DNA from: Deltaproteobacteria bacterium HGW-Deltaproteobacteria-13
GTDB lineage: Bacteria; Desulfobacterota; Syntrophia; Syntrophales; Smithellaceae
Assembly (NCBI GenBank): GCA_002840555.1
Contig: PHBJ01000008.1
Location: 1-64,000, forward strand
Direction: 5' to 3'
Length of the DNA: 64,000 nt
Part shown: positions 54,304-63,040 of the stretch, piece after piece
Numbering within the stretch: position 1 is the first letter of the stretch
Layout: each line of letters opens with the position of its first letter
The notes under the pieces: model-generated
What the model saw: the letters and a program-made list of their open reading frames with translations, nothing else
What the model was told of the DNA's origin: nothing
Databases searched by the model: none
Program-made: the position numbers and the translations under genes

Positions 54304-54384
54304 GATAAAACTCCGATTAAAAATATTTCCGTGAGCAAAGTATTATGTTCGATAACCTGTTGTGACTGTTTGAGGGGATGAATT

Positions 54385-55704
54385 TCAGGTCCCCGTTCCT
54401 TGCCGTCTTATTTTCCATTGCCGTATGGCCACAAAAAGAGGAAACGGCACCCATCGCTTCAATAATCTTTTTATCTCTTCACGCCACGACCAGGCGGGTC
54501 TTGGAAAATATTCATCCACAACAACCCCGGACAACCAATCGAAAAACTGCCGCCATTCCGGCAACATCATATCCCTGTATTGCGGCACTCTTTCCTGCGT
54601 TTCCCGCCAGAATTTTATGCTCGATAGTTGCCACGCGAATGCTTGCTGCCACTCTTTTTTCTCTAAGGCCTCACGGATTCTTCCGGGTGTATCCGCAGCC
54701 ACAACGAAGCCGTGCCGCGAGGGGTCAATTCCCATCAATGCCAATCCGGCTATGGTTCGGGAACATCTTTCGCACAGGTTACAGTTGCCCTCATCCTTTC
54801 CCAGTGTACAAACATTGAGTTTCAGTCCGGGAAAAGAACTTCGGATTTCAGCAATTATTCTTTCCAGTTTTACTTGCCGCTCTTCATCACCGCCGTCATA
54901 AACGGCGTGCGTGCCCTCCCATGCGGTTTTTTCAATCAGCATCGGGTAAGACCCGTCAGGCGGTTCACTTTCCGCGGTGTAGCTTGACGCAATATAAACG
55001 GTGCCGACACCTTCCCGCCAGGTCAGTGGCGCAGATAATCCGAGGAAAATGGCCCCATAGGCTACTTCCACATACCATGAGCGTTGCAGACGGCCCGGAA
55101 AATATGCGTCAAGCGCCCATTGCTGGAGGATATCCAAATAATTTGAAGCGATGACCGAACGCCGCAAACCCATATCTTTTGCCGCTTCAATTTGTGCCGC
55201 GCTTATGGTTTGCCACGCCTTTTCCTGATGCGGCCTTTGTTCGGAACCCCAGATCGAAATCAGCAAGGGGTTTTCCTGCCGATGCCGCAGCGCTGTCGCC
55301 ATCGAATCGACACCCCCCGTAAAAAATGACGCTTTCCGGGAGGAATCACGCGGCAGGTCAGACACTTTCTTTCCAATGTTCACTTGTCCCGCCAAATGAA
55401 TTTGCGGATACAGCGATTGGTAAACGGCTTTGACGCTGTTCATGCTTTCGGCATACGCTACATCCAGAACAGGAATATCCAGCGTACCGTCATAGAACCA
55501 AATAATGGGAGAAATAATTCCGAGGAAAGGGATCGCGGCAATGCCGGGCGGTATATCTTTTACCGGCCCTTCATATCTTACCCAGAGCGGTTCCTCCGCC
55601 AGGAAGCGACGCATAAACGATCCCGCTTCGTAATGATAAACGAAGGTATTATCATTTTTAATTTCCACCGAAGACAACCGGATTTGCTTTGCATCCAATC
55701 CCAT
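54385..55704 (-). CDS. PP-loop ATP pyrophosphatase-type protein
   Basis: The 439-residue protein has a PP-loop S-F-F-T-G-G-V-D-S-M-A-T (TGGVDS at 129-134), the signature of enzymes that adenylate a carbonyl or carboxylate, releasing pyrophosphate. A later N-C-N-L-C-E-R-C motif (near residue 321) is a possible metal or Fe-S site, as in QueC-type proteins. The N-terminal 120 residues are beta-rich and unplaced. Architectural resemblance to MurL (an ATP-dependent UDP-MurNAc-peptide epimerase that pairs with a Mur ligase) is possible but unproven. It lies 66 bases downstream of the Mur/Pth fusion gene. Confidence 0.7.
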   Translation of the reverse strand: MGLDAKQIRLSSVEIKNDNTFVYHYEAGSFMRRFLAEEPLWVRYEGPVKDIPPGIAAIPFLGIISPIIWFYDGTLDIPVLDVAYAESMNSVKAVYQSLYPQIHLAGQVNIGKKVSDLPRDSSRKASFFTGGVDSMATALRHRQENPLLISIWGSEQRPHQEKAWQTISAAQIEAAKDMGLRRSVIASNYLDILQQWALDAYFPGRLQRSWYVEVAYGAIFLGLSAPLTWREGVGTVYIASSYTAESEPPDGSYPMLIEKTAWEGTHAVYDGGDEERQVKLERIIAEIRSSFPGLKLNVCTLGKDEGNCNLCERCSRTIAGLALMGIDPSRHGFVVAADTPGRIREALEKKEWQQAFAWQLSSIKFWRETQERVPQYRDMMLPEWRQFFDWLSGVVVDEYFPRPAWSWREEIKRLLKRWVPFPLFVAIRQWKIRRQGTGT

Positions 55705-55770
55705 ATGATGACCTTTTAATAAGAACTTACTTTTTTACTCCCGGATCACTGCGCCCGCGGAATAATCTCC

Positions 55771-57630
55771 TTAACGCTCTTGTATACACTTTCTTACAAT
55801 ATCCGCCGCTTGTTCGATGACCGGCGCCAGGCGCTCTTCTTCTTTTTTTGAAAATTTCGTGAGCACGATCTGCTTCGGTTTACGCGCGTCTTTGCGTATT
55901 CCGAAATCAAACCATTTCGCTTCACGAGAGTTGTCAAGCCCCTCTACACCCAGGCGAATCCGGGTTATGTCTTCTGTGTCAAAGGCGGAGAGGATTGAAC
56001 GCATTCCCTTATGGCCGGCATCCCCGCCGTTGGGTTTCAGCCTCACATCACCAAAGGAAAGTTTTATGTCTTCGTGGATAATGATACAATTTTTAAAGTT
56101 ACCTCCCATACGCGCCAGGAAACGCTGAACCATGATGCCGCTATTGTTCATAGCCGCTCCCGGTTTAAACAATTGGACGGCTTTGCCATGCAAATTAAGG
56201 GCACAGACCCACCCCTCGGGATGTTTCTTCCACTTGCCGCCTTCGGATTCGGCCAGTTTGTCGAGCACGTGGTAACCCACATTATGGGGTGTGTGATAAA
56301 AACGGAACCCGGGATTTCCCAGCCCCACAACCATGGGGATTCCGGAACTATTCTGCGGACTATCGGGTACAGCCAAAGGTGAGTATCGGGGTGGTTTGTA
56401 CAGTTTGGGACACTGGTCGCAAAACAATTGTGAAGAACACTGCTGAGCCCAGCACTTGACGGGTTTGCTCCTGTCAAGAACCAGCCTGACCAGGTGATCC
56501 TGCTCATTCGTGCCTTTGACCAAAACGAGATCGCCCGGTTTTAATTCATTTCGCAGAAAAGCGGCCGCGTTTTGAATATTGAGAAATCCTCTTATCGAGT
56601 CATTATTTTTATCCCGGCTTCCTCTTAGAGCCCGAAGCGCGTGAGGACCGATAAAAATGACAAGGTCGGCAAATTCATGACATGATTTGGCGAGACTTTT
56701 ATATTTTGGGCCATAATCGCCTTGAGCATCGGAAATCATGCCGATGATAACTATTTTTCTTTCGGCTCGAGCGTCTTTAAGAAAGGCCAGCGGTTCGTTG
56801 ATGGACCAGTAAGGAGCTTTCCAATCGTCCCTGATAAATACCACTCCGTCGTCACCGGCGATCAACTGCATGCGTCCCTCAACGGGTTGAAACTGTTCAA
56901 CGGCCATCATGGCCTTTTCCAAAGGCATATCAGCTGCCAGAGCAATGCCCAGTGAGGCCAGCACCGGAATGGCCATGTGTGTGCCGTGCAATTGTGTCCG
57001 GACTTCGTAGGTCCTGCCTTGATACTCAAAAAGCAATATCAAAGGTTCGGGCCATCGGGAATGAGCTTTGATCAGTCTTAAGGTGGCCCCATCATCTTTT
57101 CCGAACCAGATGATACGCCGGCCGCAGCGTTCTCCTATCGACCTGACAAACGGGTCGTCAATGTTCAATATAGCCGTTCCGCGAGGTGAAAGTCCCGAAA
57201 CAATTCTTTCCTTTTCCGCGGTGAGCGTTTCCATACTCTTATAGGCGGCGAAGTGATCTCTTCCAATCCGGGTAATAACGGCAATATCCGGCCTGAACAG
57301 CCGGACGGTTCTGTCCAGTGTGCCGGGGCCGTACGCGGCCAATTCCGCGACGCAGTATCGATGAGCTTTGCGTATGTGCCAAACTGTAGCCGGAATGGCT
57401 TCCAGGGTGTTACAAGATAAATTTGTTTTCTGGCAAAGACCCAAACCGGCAAGGATAAAGGCGGTCAAGTCCTTCGTTGTCGTCTTACCGGCGCTTCCGG
57501 TGATTCCGATAAAAGTGACATGATGAATTCTTTTGCGGTAAATATTGGCAACGAAACATCTAAGTTCCTGCGGAACTAATTTCTTAAGTTTCGTTGTAAC
57601 CGGTTTAACAAGATTATTCATATTCATCAT
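55771..57630 (-). CDS. Mur ligase-like enzyme fused to a peptidyl-tRNA hydrolase-like domain
   Basis: The 619-residue protein joins two enzymes that are normally separate. Residues about 35-385 are a Mur-ligase core without the UDP-binding domain: G-I-T-G-S-A-G-K-T-T (42-51), L-N-I-D-D-P near 155, V-E-G-R-M-Q near 250 and L-V-K-G-T-N near 371. A four-cysteine stretch follows (Cys393, 398, 404, 407). Residues about 431-619 follow Pth: G-L-G-N-P-G (Asn439), H-N-V-G (His449) and M-N-N-S-G (Asn495). But the positions of E. coli Asp93 and Asn114 are Glu520 and Lys541, so normal tRNA hydrolysis is doubtful. Continuous frame, no frameshift sign. Probably a dedicated amide ligase with a coupled hydrolase or transfer step. 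Confidence 0.8.
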   Translation of the reverse strand: MMNMNNLVKPVTTKLKKLVPQELRCFVANIYRKRIHHVTFIGITGSAGKTTTKDLTAFILAGLGLCQKTNLSCNTLEAIPATVWHIRKAHRYCVAELAAYGPGTLDRTVRLFRPDIAVITRIGRDHFAAYKSMETLTAEKERIVSGLSPRGTAILNIDDPFVRSIGERCGRRIIWFGKDDGATLRLIKAHSRWPEPLILLFEYQGRTYEVRTQLHGTHMAIPVLASLGIALAADMPLEKAMMAVEQFQPVEGRMQLIAGDDGVVFIRDDWKAPYWSINEPLAFLKDARAERKIVIIGMISDAQGDYGPKYKSLAKSCHEFADLVIFIGPHALRALRGSRDKNNDSIRGFLNIQNAAAFLRNELKPGDLVLVKGTNEQDHLVRLVLDRSKPVKCWAQQCSSQLFCDQCPKLYKPPRYSPLAVPDSPQNSSGIPMVVGLGNPGFRFYHTPHNVGYHVLDKLAESEGGKWKKHPEGWVCALNLHGKAVQLFKPGAAMNNSGIMVQRFLARMGGNFKNCIIIHEDIKLSFGDVRLKPNGGDAGHKGMRSILSAFDTEDITRIRLGVEGLDNSREAKWFDFGIRKDARKPKQIVLTKFSKKEEERLAPVIEQAADIVRKCIQER

Positions 57631-57729
57631 AGGTTATTACTCCTGCGGCTTCATTCAACGCTCCGCAGGATCGTATGGAGTCAAATCAGACAGGGCATCA
57701 TTAAATATTCGCTGCCTTTTGACACCCCA

Positions 57730-58782
57730 TTAAGAAATCACAGCCATTGCTTCAATTTCGCACAATAAATTGTCTCTGCATATATCGACGCCGGGTTGGA
57801 AGAGCGTCCTTTCCCGGGGGAATCCCGCCTGATCCAGTATTTGAAAACAAGAGCTCATGTCTTTACTTCTCTTGAGATAAACGATGGCCTGAACCACATT
57901 GGAAAAGCTGCAATTTTCCTGTTTCAAAATCGCGGATATCACTTCCAGCGTAAATTCCATCTGGCTTTTAAAGTTTCCAATATAAACCGATGCGCCTGCC
58001 TTATCTATTGCGGCTGTGCCGCTGACGAATAATAATTTGGATCGGGGAAACCCGGCAACCACGGCACGGCTGAACAATTTTCCATAAGCAGTCGGTTCAT
58101 TCTGCAATGGTGACGATATTTGCTTGACGGTCACATGCTCTCCGGAAAAAGCGCAGAATTCAAAAGCCAGTATTTCGTTGCCGATGATATGGTTTTGAAT
58201 TCCGGTGCTTGCCGGGAGTATTTGATTCGCGGCAGGATTCCATTTCTCAAAGAATTGTTCTCTGGCCTTATTTAATTCCTCATAATCATTTAAAATATCT
58301 CTTATAAAAAGCCAGGTGCGGGCAATCGCCGACTCGCTCATTTGGAAGCCCCGAAGAACTTCGCTGATTTTGTTGAACGCCGTCATGAACGGCCGGCCGC
58401 TGCCATGGCTATCAAATACAGGGGCGCTATACAAAAGATTTATTCCATCAGCCGTAATTTTTATTCCCGTATCACTTCTTGCGACGCTCACTTTTTCTTT
58501 TTCCACTTTTGCCGCAATTGCCGCATATTGAACGGGGAGATCCGGGTGACCGGTAAATATTAAGGGCTTGTTACATCTCAGCGGTGCGAAAGTTCCTGCT
58601 GAAAAATTATTTGCCTGGCTCATCATATCCGGCGGCACAATGATTATTTCCTGTAAAATATACATGTTTTCATTCAATAACAACTCTTTGTGCTCTGAAG
58701 AGTCGTTCTGAAAAACATCGCCCTGGCCGGAAAAAAATTCCAGACAAAACCCATCTTCCTGCAATTTTAAATCTGATTTCAT
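57730..58782 (-). CDS. Chorismatase-like two-domain RidA-fold protein (FkbO/Hyg5/XanB2-like)
   Basis: The 350-residue protein has two RidA-type domains like chorismatases, which turn chorismate into hydroxybenzoate or dihydroxy-cyclohexadiene acids. Shared features are A-R-T-W-L-F-I-R-D-I near 148-157, P-A-S-T-G-I near 185, L-F-S-R-A near 232 and L-L-F-V-S-G-T-A-A-I near 245-254, then C-E-I-E-A at the end. The G-H-E-S motif that follows SGTA-I in FkbO-type enzymes is changed, so activity is uncertain. It could supply an aromatic acid for the activating enzymes downstream. Its start lies 1 base after the previous stop; 99 bases separate it from the Mur/Pth gene. Confidence 0.65.
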   Translation of the reverse strand: MKSDLKLQEDGFCLEFFSGQGDVFQNDSSEHKELLLNENMYILQEIIIVPPDMMSQANNFSAGTFAPLRCNKPLIFTGHPDLPVQYAAIAAKVEKEKVSVARSDTGIKITADGINLLYSAPVFDSHGSGRPFMTAFNKISEVLRGFQMSESAIARTWLFIRDILNDYEELNKAREQFFEKWNPAANQILPASTGIQNHIIGNEILAFEFCAFSGEHVTVKQISSPLQNEPTAYGKLFSRAVVAGFPRSKLLFVSGTAAIDKAGASVYIGNFKSQMEFTLEVISAILKQENCSFSNVVQAIVYLKRSKDMSSCFQILDQAGFPRERTLFQPGVDICRDNLLCEIEAMAVIS

Positions 58783-58783
58783 T

Positions 58784-60112
58784 TTACGCCTTTAAATAAT
58801 CGAAAAAACCAAGATGACCGGTAAAGCAGCAATTGGAGCCATAACCGGCAATCCTTGTTTTGAGAGAGAATCTTCCTTCTTCAATTAAAGCAGCATGGAT
58901 GAAACCGGTACCCGCGGCCAGAAGAGCCTCCCCGTCTTTTGAAGCTGCGATTCCATAGCTGTCCTGCTGACAAATGTGAGGGGATGTTGAAACATCAACC
59001 TTTTCTCCCGGCTCCATTTCAATCATCTTATAAAGCTCCATGGTGGTAGCGTCAATCAGAAATACTTTATCAGGATAACCGCTGACACCGATAAGAGTTT
59101 TCCCCCGATGACGAAAGACGATGTGTGTGGTAATTCGATGGAAATCGGGATGTGAAAATTCTCCCGCCAATTCCGGACCGGTTTTTGTCAGTCGGATTTT
59201 CTTTATCAAGCCGGCGCCGAATATGCCCACCTTAACCCCGATCAGGCCGATATTGTGACAGGAAACATAACAGACGTTCTGCTCCTTGGGATCAAACTCC
59301 ACATGTCCCGCGGTCAGGACCGGTAATTGCCATTCCTCGCCTGTTTTCAGATTTAAAATGAGTATTTTTGACGGGATTAATTTTTTACTTACCTTCCGTT
59401 TTTCAAGCGAAATCGGTTGATTCTGCAATTCGGCAGAAACAATTTCATCAGAATGCAACCCCAGTTCAGTCAAAACAAGAAAGCGGCGATCAGGGCTTAA
59501 CGATATCTGATGCAGAGCATCACTCATATCTCCCTGCCAGATCCGCGTGAGATTTTTTTTCTGAATGGAAAACTTCCATATGGTTACGCGCGTATTTTCC
59601 CGCGGATTGATTAACCGCCGAATGGTATCTTCCATAGGCCAGGAGGCAAACCATATTTCGCCGGCCTTTTGATCAAACCAGTTCGTGGTTGACAGCATTT
59701 CATCGCCGGTTCCCGGATCTACTAATTGAGCGGATCGTGAACTGAAATCTATATGCAGGAAGCGATTAAAGAAGTTGAGTCCCACTTGAATTTGATTATT
59801 GCCAAGAGGAAGATAGCTATGCGGCGCCAGACAATATTGCCACCACTGATTCTCTGTCTGCTCATAAGGGAATTTATTGTAATCTATCGAATGTTTTTTT
59901 CGGGCCGCTGCCCAATGAGAGCTGCATTGATTTTCAGCGTCTTTCAGATTGACCGGCAAAGAAATGACCGATTCTTTTGATGTCGAAAAAAAATAATGAG
60001 TATGAGCCTCTTCTCCCCTGTGCAGGGAGGGACTGATAAAATCAGGAAAATCGAAACCGCTCAAAGAAAACGGTTGTTTAATTTCCGGCACGGTCACATT
60101 GGAATGGTTCAT
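58784..60112 (-). CDS. Unknown protein, likely beta-propeller
   Basis: I do not recognise the family. The 442-residue product has repeated strand units typical of WD/NHL-like propellers: I-S-L-S-P-D-R-R-F-L-V-L-T near 208-220, G-H-V-E-F-D-P-K-E-Q-N-V-C-Y-V-S near 270-285, L-I-G-V-S-G-Y-P-D-K-V-F-L-I-D near 345-359 and G-I-A-A-S-K-D-G-E-A-L-L-A near 392-404. No signal peptide, so probably cytoplasmic; many conserved-looking Trp and His residues. It is the first gene of the cluster transcript and is followed one base later by the chorismatase-like gene, so the two are likely translated together. Confidence 0.6.
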   Translation of the reverse strand: MNHSNVTVPEIKQPFSLSGFDFPDFISPSLHRGEEAHTHYFFSTSKESVISLPVNLKDAENQCSSHWAAARKKHSIDYNKFPYEQTENQWWQYCLAPHSYLPLGNNQIQVGLNFFNRFLHIDFSSRSAQLVDPGTGDEMLSTTNWFDQKAGEIWFASWPMEDTIRRLINPRENTRVTIWKFSIQKKNLTRIWQGDMSDALHQISLSPDRRFLVLTELGLHSDEIVSAELQNQPISLEKRKVSKKLIPSKILILNLKTGEEWQLPVLTAGHVEFDPKEQNVCYVSCHNIGLIGVKVGIFGAGLIKKIRLTKTGPELAGEFSHPDFHRITTHIVFRHRGKTLIGVSGYPDKVFLIDATTMELYKMIEMEPGEKVDVSTSPHICQQDSYGIAASKDGEALLAAGTGFIHAALIEEGRFSLKTRIAGYGSNCCFTGHLGFFDYLKA

Positions 60113-60161
60113 GAATATTTCCTGCGCTGTTAATTTGTAAACGGTTTTGATGATAAACTTC

Positions 60162-61031
60162 CTAGAAAATCAGTTTAAGTTCTTTGGGTAAGACTTTGAA
60201 AGAGAAATGCGACCGTTTTTCTTTCTCCGGATCTCCATTGCGCTGTAATAATTGTTCCGTTGAAGAAGTAATGTTAATTTCCCTTGCTTTATAATATTCC
60301 CCGATCCTGTTTCCTCCTGCAAGAGACGTAGCCAGGGCATAGAGCGTGCCGATGGGGCCCGCTTTAAGTATCAGCAGATGCAGATATCCGTCATCGCATT
60401 GAGCCTGCGGCACAACCTTAAAACCGTATCCGTAATAGGGTAGTTTGGTAATTACGGCGGTTAGGGAGTTGGATGTTGCCACTTCCCGGCTGTCCATTGA
60501 AACACGCAAATCAGCCTTGATGTAACCGTCAAAGAGGATCTTGAATGTTGCCAGACCATAGGCCGTAAACCCGAGCAAATTATTTTCCAGGCATTTATCG
60601 CGTTCCAGCAGGATACTTCCTTCAATGCCAATGCTCGCAAACAAGGCTTTTGTTTTTCCGTCACAGCTGATGGCGTCTATTAAATGTTCTTTCCCCCTTT
60701 GAATTAAAAGAGCGTTTTCTTTCGGACAGCGGGGAAGATTAAATGTGTGACGTAAAACATCTCCCGAACCAAAAGGAAGATAGCCCAGCGGAACTTCTTT
60801 GGAAACATTATTCATGACCAGGGAGAAGGTTCCGTCACCCCCGGCGACAAGCAGGATGTTAACGGTTTTGGAAAGTTCACGGGCACAGCGGGCAAATTCG
60901 TCCGGAGACTTTGTATCAAGCCCTGCTACGGTTGTGTCCTTTAAGATGCGGGCCACCTCGTTTAAAATTTTATGTTTATTGTCGCAGGAACATTTTCCGG
61001 AAACAGGATTCGCTATAATTCCGTATTTCAT
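60162..61031 (-). CDS. Diacylglycerol kinase-family lipid kinase
   Basis: The 289-residue protein has the DAGK catalytic core: N-P-V-S-G-K near 8-13, L-L-V-A-G-G-D-G-T-F near 60-69 (ATP loop) and L-P-F-G-S-G-D-V-L-R near 85-94, where most members have G-T-x-N-D. The C-terminal beta domain includes D-G-Y-L-H-L-L near 216. It phosphorylates a lipid hydroxyl; the DAG/YegS/LCB subgroup cannot be settled. It lies 49 bases upstream of the propeller gene on the same strand and could lead the cluster transcript or be independent. Confidence 0.87.
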   Translation of the reverse strand: MKYGIIANPVSGKCSCDNKHKILNEVARILKDTTVAGLDTKSPDEFARCARELSKTVNILLVAGGDGTFSLVMNNVSKEVPLGYLPFGSGDVLRHTFNLPRCPKENALLIQRGKEHLIDAISCDGKTKALFASIGIEGSILLERDKCLENNLLGFTAYGLATFKILFDGYIKADLRVSMDSREVATSNSLTAVITKLPYYGYGFKVVPQAQCDDGYLHLLILKAGPIGTLYALATSLAGGNRIGEYYKAREINITSSTEQLLQRNGDPEKEKRSHFSFKVLPKELKLIF

Positions 61032-61230
61032 TTAGTCTCACTGCCGCATCGTATTTTTGGCGAATAATCCATTTTTAACTGCGAAACTATAAGGAGCATG
61101 GTTTTTTATGTCAAGGGAATAATGGCCGCCTGTTTATCCTTTTGCTTTGGAATCACCAGTTGCTTTTCGACACCATGGAAAGCATCATTTCCCTGAAAGA
61201 ATCTCTCCGGAACAAAGCGCATTGGGCTTA

Positions 61231-62061
61231 TTACCTGAGCCGGTCGAGTCCGAATTTTTTACTGAGCAGGGCGTCAACAAAAGCGCGGGGAAACCGGGCG
61301 ATAACAGGGAGCAGGGTTGAATCTTTTCCCAGACGGATGAACTTCGGTGTTTTTTCCTTCATAAGTTTATCAACAAGCTTTTTGGCAAAATCTTCTGCCG
61401 GGGTTGCATTTTCCTGAGAAGCATTCGCCCGCGCGATAATAAAATCCTGTATCGGACCAAAGGGTGTTTTCCTGAAACGTTCGAGTCCTTTATCTGCATT
61501 ATCGGACAGGTTTGATTTGATGCCGCCCGGCTGCACAATGACAACCGTAATACCAAAAGGCGCCAGTTCCATGCGCAGAGAGTCGGAAAAAGCCGTAAAG
61601 GCCGCTTTCGTTGAACAGTAGGCTCCTGCAAAGGGTGTAGGCAGTACCCCCGAAACACTACTCATATTTACAATTTTCCCCGATCTTTTTCCAATCATGT
61701 GCGGAGCGACCGCACGAATAAGAGCAGCCTGCCCGATAACGTTGGTTTCAAATTGACGTCGCAACTCGTTTGTTTCAAGTTCGACGAGCGGGCCAATCAA
61801 TAGCAGTCCCGCGTTGTTGACCAGCATGTCAATCCGGCCGGCTTTCGCGATGACTGAATCCACGCAGGCGGCAATTGATTTTTCATCCGTCACATCAAGG
61901 GCGGAAATTTCCACGTTCTGAGCTTTCAGATCATTGATAGTCGACAGTTTCCGGGCAGTGGCAAATACCCGGCAGTTGCGCGCGGCAAATTCCAGTGTGA
62001 GCGCGCGGCCAATACCGCTTGAGCATCCGCTTATGAGCACTACAGGAGCATTGATGTCCAT
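61231..62061 (-). CDS. Short-chain dehydrogenase/reductase (SDR)
   Basis: The 276-residue enzyme is a classical SDR: nucleotide loop G-C-S-S-G-I-G near 12-18, N-N-A-G near 82-85, catalytic S-S-V-S-G and Y-C-S-T-K (Ser near 134, Tyr and Lys near 147-151), then Q-P-G-G-I near 179. NADP use is suggested by A-R-K in the first beta-alpha unit. Substrate unknown. The start at 62061 has GGAGG six bases upstream; a longer frame to 62076 is less well supported. Confidence 0.9.
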   Translation of the reverse strand: MDINAPVVLISGCSSGIGRALTLEFAARNCRVFATARKLSTINDLKAQNVEISALDVTDEKSIAACVDSVIAKAGRIDMLVNNAGLLLIGPLVELETNELRRQFETNVIGQAALIRAVAPHMIGKRSGKIVNMSSVSGVLPTPFAGAYCSTKAAFTAFSDSLRMELAPFGITVVIVQPGGIKSNLSDNADKGLERFRKTPFGPIQDFIIARANASQENATPAEDFAKKLVDKLMKEKTPKFIRLGKDSTLLPVIARFPRAFVDALLSKKFGLDRLR

Positions 62062-62339
62062 GGCAAACCTCCACATTTTTAAAAGAATAACTGCAATTTA
62101 TAGAAACGATCTTATATCGAAAGCAAAACTGAACGTTGCAATGTGTTAATTATTTCACATATTAGCAGCAAAATAAATCATCTTTTCATGATCAGCCCTT
62201 CTTTTTTATTAATTTGTCTTGCTTCTTTAATGCGTTATAGAGCACAAGCCCCAAACGCTGCTATTTATAATATCATTTCAATAACTTGTCCGTTGCTTTG
62301 CACCTGAGAAAAATATTTGTCTTCAAGGCTTAAATTTGA

Positions 62340-62368
62340 TTGACAAAAAGAAACATTTTATCTATAAG
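62340..62368 (+). promoter_or_regulatory. Sigma-70 promoter of rplU-rpmA
   Basis: TTGACA at 62340-62345 and TATAAG at 62363-62368 are separated by 17 bases, 37 bases before the rplU start. Confidence 0.8.
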
Positions 62369-62404
62369 AACCGTCTTAATTCTAATTCAAGTAAGGATAT
62401 ACTT

Positions 62405-62716
62405 ATGTACGCAGTAATAAAAACAGGAGCAAAGCAGCACAAAGTAAGCGAAGGTGATGTTTTATCCGTAGAAAAGCTGGTCGGTAACAAAGGCGATGAA
62501 GTTGTTTTTAATGAGGTTCTTATGCTTTCCGACGATAAAGAAGTAAAAATAGGAAAACCTTTTGTGGACGGAGCCAAGGTTGTCGGTCAAATCATTGCCC
62601 AAAAGAGAGGGCCGAAGCTTATCGTTTACCATATGAAAAGACGCAAGGGTTTTCATAAAAAGACCGGGCATCGTCAAAGCTTAACCAGTATGAAAATAAC
62701 AAAAATTTCGATGTAA
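62405..62716 (+). CDS. rplU: 50S ribosomal protein L21
   Basis: The 103-residue protein is full-length L21: [14 protein letters not shown] near the start, [14 protein letters not shown] near 21-35, and the signature [14 protein letters not shown] near 80-93 that contacts 23S rRNA. The ATG at 62405 has AAGGA upstream and lies after the promoter; the longer frame from 62336 would start inside it. The order rplU-rpmA-obgE is the standard bacterial arrangement. Confidence 0.97.
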   Translation: MYAVIKTGAKQHKVSEGDVLSVEKLVGNKGDEVVFNEVLMLSDDKEVKIGKPFVDGAKVVGQIIAQKRGPKLIVYHMKRRKGFHKKTGHRQSLTSMKITKISM

Positions 62717-62728
62717 GAGGAAGAAGTC

Positions 62729-62983
62729 ATGGCACATAAAAAAGGTCAGGGAAGTTCCCGCAACGGCAGAGACAGTAATTCTCAACGGCGTGGAATAAAA
62801 GTATACGGCGGAGAAAAGATTAACGCCGGTTCTATCATTGTCCGGCAGGTAGGAACAAAAATTCATCCGGGTAATAACGTGGGATTGGGCAAAGATTACA
62901 CCATTTTCTCCCTGATTAACGGCGTTGTTAAATATGAACGACTGGATAAAACGAGAAAAAAAGTGAGTGTCTACGCATCATAA
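62729..62983 (+). CDS. rpmA: 50S ribosomal protein L27
   Basis: The 84-residue protein is full-length L27: [18 protein letters not shown] at the N-terminus, which reaches the peptidyl-transferase centre, then [10 protein letters not shown] and H-P-G-x-N-V-G-L-G-K-D. It begins 12 bases after rplU with GAGGAAG upstream. There is no Firmicutes-type N-terminal extension. Confidence 0.97.
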   Translation: MAHKKGQGSSRNGRDSNSQRRGIKVYGGEKINAGSIIVRQVGTKIHPGNNVGLGKDYTIFSLINGVVKYERLDKTRKKVSVYAS

Positions 62984-63010
62984 AAAATGATGATCAGATA
63001 TTTTTGATTT

Positions 63011-63040
63011 AAAAGGCGCTTACACCAAGCGCCTTTTTAT
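63011..63040 (+). terminator. Intrinsic terminator after rpmA
   Basis: AAAGGCGCTT (63012-63021) pairs with AAGCGCCTTT (63027-63036) around a 5-base loop, followed by T's. It separates rplU-rpmA from obgE. Confidence 0.9.
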
